A DNA stretch of 64,000 bases from CAZLLE01 sp964560425. GTDB lineage: Bacteria > Campylobacterota > Campylobacteria > Campylobacterales > QNZT01. Positions 61,031-64,000 of this stretch are shown in pieces; position 1 is the first letter of the stretch; each line of letters opens with the position of its first letter. Made by a program: the position numbers and the translations under genes. The stretch is taken from the NCBI GenBank assembly GCA_964560425.1, contig CAZLLE010000009.1:1-64000 (forward strand), in the 5' to 3' direction. A model generated the notes under the pieces. That model was not told where the DNA came from and did not search any database. It was given only the letters and a program-made list of their open reading frames with translations.

Positions 61031-63562
61031 ATGAAAGCTGTTATCATGGCTGGAGGATTTGGAACTAGAATCCAACCTCTTACAAACTCACGCCCAAAAC
61101 CGATGTTACCAATAATTAATAAACCTATGATGGAGCATGTTATGCTCAAACTTAGAGATGAGTTACAAATAGATGAATTTGTTATTTTACTTTACTTTAA
61201 ACCAGATACTATTAAAAATTATTTTGAAGATGGAAGCAAATGGGGAATCAAAATCTCTTATGTTCTTCCTGATGATGATTATGGCACAGCTGGAGCTCTT
61301 AAGTGTGCACAAGATTACCTCAAAGATGAAAACTTTATTATTGTAAGTGGTGATTTAGTAACTGATTTTGATTTTAATAAACTTTTGGATTCACATAAAA
61401 GTAAAAATGCAAAATTTAGTATTGGACTAACTTCTGTAGAGGATCCTCTTCAATTTGGTGTTGTTATTACAAACAAAAATGGAGAGATTGAGAAATTTTT
61501 GGAAAAACCAAGTTGGGGAGAGGTATTTAGTGACACAATTAATACAGGTATTTATCTAATAGAGCCTGAAATATTAGATTATATTCCTCAAGATCAAAAC
61601 TTTGATTTTGCACAAGATCTTTTTCCTCTTCTAATGCAAAAGGAAGTTACACTTTGGGGTGCAACACTAGAAGGATATTGGAGAGATGTTGGAAACCCTA
61701 AAAGTTATAGAGATGTATATGACGATATCATGAATGGATTAGTAAATAGTAAATTTGATAATATCAGTTTTGCTGGTCTATCAAATACTATTCTCTCAAA
61801 AGATGAGAAAGATTTTAGTCATGTATATACAACAGGTAGAGTAATTTTAGGTAAAAATGTCACTATTGGTAAAAATGTAAGACTTGAAAATGTATCTATT
61901 GGTGATAATGTTACTATTGGTGATTATACATCAATTGAAAATTCTGTATTGTGGAACAATATCAAAGTTGGTGAAAATAGCTATATTCAAAATAGTATTA
62001 TCTGTGATAGAAATAAAATTGAAAATAATGTAAGAGTAAAACAGGGTCTTACATTGGCAGAAAATTGTCATGTTCTGATGGGTGCTTCATTTGAAAAAGA
62101 TGTTACAGTATGGCCTGATAAAGTAATTGATGAACACTCTATTATTAGTAATAATATTGTTTGGGGTAGCAAACATAAAAACTCTATCTTTGAAGAGGGG
62201 CTAGTAAGAGGAAGAACAAATATTGAGATATCTTGTGAAATGGTTACAAAACTTGCAGAAGCTCTAGGTGCAAAACTACCACTTGGAAGTAGTGTATATA
62301 TCTCTAGGGATTATCACTCAAGCTCACAAATGCTCAAAAGATCTTTTGTAGGTGGAATTTTATCTTCTGGTGTAAATGTTTTGGATATCGAAACAATGCC
62401 TTCATCTGCAATGCGTTTTCACCTTGCAAATAATGACAAAATTGTTGCTGGTGTACATTTTAGACAGAGTATCACAGACAAGACACACACTGAAGTTCTT
62501 ATATTTAGTGAAGATGGATTAAGAATTGATACAAACATGGCAAAAAATATTGAAAGAGTATTTTTTAGAGAAGATTTTAGAAGAGTTGGTGTAGAAAAAA
62601 TTGGAAAAATTCGTGAGATAAAATTTATGGCAGATACTTATAAAGAGCATATGTTCAATAATTTAGATCTCACTATACTACAAAATAGTAACATGAAATT
62701 AGCTGTTGATATGATGCATGGCTCTAGTGCAACACTCTATCCTGATATTATTAACTCTTTACATTTAGAGAATATCATCTTAAATGCAAACTTTGATGAA
62801 GAGAAGTTAGAAAATTTACACTCTATGACAAAAAGTGCAAAACGAAACTTATCAAGATTAGTAAAAAGTCTAAAATATGATGCAGGAGTTATGATATATC
62901 CAAATGGTCAAAAACTTCGTCTAATTGCAGATGATGGGACAATTATACCTTATGAAAAAGCACTTCTAAGTGTACTATTTATTATTAATCAAGAGGCAAC
63001 ACAAAAGAGAAAAGTATATCTACCTGCATGGGCTCCTGATCTTTATGATGATCTATTTACAAATTTAGAGATAGACAGAGGTAAATATAGTAACTTTACA
63101 GCAGAGCAACTCAGAGAGTATTATTTGGTTGCTTCAGTAGATGGAAACTTTGCATTTATCGACTTTGCACTCAATCGTGATGCAATGTTTGCTAGTCTAA
63201 AAATAGTACAAACACTTATAAAAGAGGAGTTACAACTCTCAAGTGTAATTAATAACTTTGAAGAGTTAGCATATATAAAAGAGTCTGTTCCATGTCAAAA
63301 TGCACTTAAGGGCTTGATGATGCGTAAATTTTTGGAAGATTTAGAGACTAAACGATCATCAATGAAAGATGGTATCAAAATCTGGTTAGATAAAAGCAGT
63401 TGGGTTCTTATGATTCCTGATCAATATAGTGATTTTCTAAACCTCTATATACAATCCAATTCTCAAGAGAAGGCTCAAGATATTTTAGATAGTTATAAAG
63501 ATAAAATTATCAACTGGAGTAATAGAAAAAATATGGATCAACTTTTAGTTGAACATGTTTAA
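61031..63562 (+). CDS. Sugar-1-phosphate nucleotidyltransferase fused to a phosphomannomutase-like domain
   Basis: About 843 residues. N-terminal nucleotidyltransferase with MKAVIMAGGFGTRIQPLT and SRPKPMLPI. Left-handed beta-helix hexapeptides lie near 260-380 (IGKNVTIGKNVRLEN). The C-terminal part matches phosphohexomutases (VYISRDYHSSSQML, then VPCQNALKGLMMRKFLED) but TASHNP is GVHFRQSITDKTHT and the metal loop is SVDGNFAF, so it is probably degenerate. The ATG at 61031 has AAGGA at 6 bp; the upstream ATG at 60971 is rejected. Followed 32 bp later by GH57. Confidence 0.85.
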   Translation: MKAVIMAGGFGTRIQPLTNSRPKPMLPIINKPMMEHVMLKLRDELQIDEFVILLYFKPDTIKNYFEDGSKWGIKISYVLPDDDYGTAGALKCAQDYLKDENFIIVSGDLVTDFDFNKLLDSHKSKNAKFSIGLTSVEDPLQFGVVITNKNGEIEKFLEKPSWGEVFSDTINTGIYLIEPEILDYIPQDQNFDFAQDLFPLLMQKEVTLWGATLEGYWRDVGNPKSYRDVYDDIMNGLVNSKFDNISFAGLSNTILSKDEKDFSHVYTTGRVILGKNVTIGKNVRLENVSIGDNVTIGDYTSIENSVLWNNIKVGENSYIQNSIICDRNKIENNVRVKQGLTLAENCHVLMGASFEKDVTVWPDKVIDEHSIISNNIVWGSKHKNSIFEEGLVRGRTNIEISCEMVTKLAEALGAKLPLGSSVYISRDYHSSSQMLKRSFVGGILSSGVNVLDIETMPSSAMRFHLANNDKIVAGVHFRQSITDKTHTEVLIFSEDGLRIDTNMAKNIERVFFREDFRRVGVEKIGKIREIKFMADTYKEHMFNNLDLTILQNSNMKLAVDMMHGSSATLYPDIINSLHLENIILNANFDEEKLENLHSMTKSAKRNLSRLVKSLKYDAGVMIYPNGQKLRLIADDGTIIPYEKALLSVLFIINQEATQKRKVYLPAWAPDLYDDLFTNLEIDRGKYSNFTAEQLREYYLVASVDGNFAFIDFALNRDAMFASLKIVQTLIKEELQLSSVINNFEELAYIKESVPCQNALKGLMMRKFLEDLETKRSSMKDGIKIWLDKSSWVLMIPDQYSDFLNLYIQSNSQEKAQDILDSYKDKIINWSNRKNMDQLLVEHV

Positions 63563-63594
63563 ACTTTTGCTATATTGAAAGAAAAAGGGGAAAA

Positions 63595-64000
63595 ATGAAA
63601 CAAACAGCACTTCTACTAGGACTTCATTGTCATCAACCTGTAGACAACTTTCACCATGTAGTAGATGAGGCGATAGAGAAATCTTATCGCCCATTTTTTG
63701 AAGTTGCAGTAGAGTATCCAGAGTTTAAATTTTCAGTCCATTATAGTGGTTGGCTTTTGGAGTATATTCAAGAGAAAGATTCAAAACTTTTTGACCTTAT
63801 GCAACAGTGTAGTAGAAATGGGCAAATCGAGTTTTTGAGTGGTGGATTTTATGAACCTATTTTGGCATCTATCTCATCAAAAGATCGTATTGCTCAAATT
63901 CAAAAATTAAACTCATTTATTAGTAGACACTTCAACCAAGAGGCAAAAGGTTTATGGTTAACTGAAAGAGTCTGGGATAGTATTCTTATCAAAGATTTGG
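63595..64000 (+). CDS. GH57-family glycoside hydrolase/glucanotransferase (cut by window end)
   Basis: First 135 residues visible. GH57 motifs LHCHQPVDNFHH (near 9-20), FLSGGFYEPIL and GLWLTERVWD are present. GH57 enzymes are amylases, branching enzymes or 4-alpha-glucanotransferases; which one is not decided by this part. The ATG follows AGGGG. Likely glycogen or exopolysaccharide metabolism with the upstream fusion. Confidence 0.85.
   Translation, partial: MKQTALLLGLHCHQPVDNFHHVVDEAIEKSYRPFFEVAVEYPEFKFSVHYSGWLLEYIQEKDSKLFDLMQQCSRNGQIEFLSGGFYEPILASISSKDRIAQIQKLNSFISRHFNQEAKGLWLTERVWDSILIKDL

Overview
The window is AT-rich, densely coded bacterial chromosome with very short intergenic gaps and many 4-bp gene overlaps. 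The gene content points to a Campylobacterota (epsilonproteobacterial) genome of the free-living Sulfurovum/Sulfurimonas type. The evidence is a complex I operon with an atypical NADH module and two nuoG genes, a UbiA-type prenyltransferase as in futalosine-type menaquinone synthesis, and a hom / aminotransferase / two envelope genes / rlmB / rsmI / rpmE / rsmE / membrane-protein run, an order I recall from Campylobacter jejuni. Genus is inference. I saw no rRNA, tRNA, CRISPR array, insertion sequence or phage gene.

Layout. 1-7.2 kb is accessory: a small membrane protein, a NIT-domain chemoreceptor overlapping a separate PAS protein, a lipoprotein alpha/beta hydrolase, two paralogous lipoproteins, a DUF420-like membrane protein and a small acidic protein. 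7.2-9.6 kb holds yraN and a Cys-type formate dehydrogenase. 9.7-16.9 kb is the conserved hom-to-rsmE run. 17-19.6 kb (+ strand) has an MshM/ExeA-like ATPase, a TPR partner and moeA. 19.6-24.2 kb has an unusual cytochrome c lipoprotein with 11-residue LEA-like repeats, queE, moaA, two small proteins and the prenyltransferase. 24.3-25.7 kb holds a secreted phospholipase A2-like protein and a CDP-alcohol phosphatidyltransferase. 25.7-31.3 kb (- strand) has an EEP-family hydrolase, a YhcC-type radical SAM protein, purF, dapB, trxB and trxA. 31.4-34.6 kb has envelope proteins (SUMF1-like lipoprotein, OmpA family, TPR).

34.6-51.8 kb is a complete 15-gene complex I operon, nuoA to nuoN, on the - strand. 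NuoE is a 77-residue Cys-free stub. NuoF is replaced by a fusion of a remnant N3-cluster domain with a GltD-like FAD/NAD(P) module. Two tandem NuoG paralogues carry different Fe-S sets. The electron input side is therefore not standard NADH dehydrogenase.

52-64 kb holds a FadL-type porin divergent from a PhoB/PhoR-like two-component pair, a fatty-acid block (fabG, acpP, fabF, accA), a periplasmic thioredoxin-like protein, a Sel1-repeat protein and a zinc-ribbon membrane protein. After a 430-bp gap with a striking set of inverted repeats come a nucleotidyltransferase/phosphomannomutase-like fusion and the start of a GH57 glucan enzyme, probably polysaccharide or glycogen metabolism.

The strongest leads are the complex I input module, the LEA-like cytochrome, the PLA2-like secreted protein, and the possible structured leader before the nucleotidyltransferase fusion.
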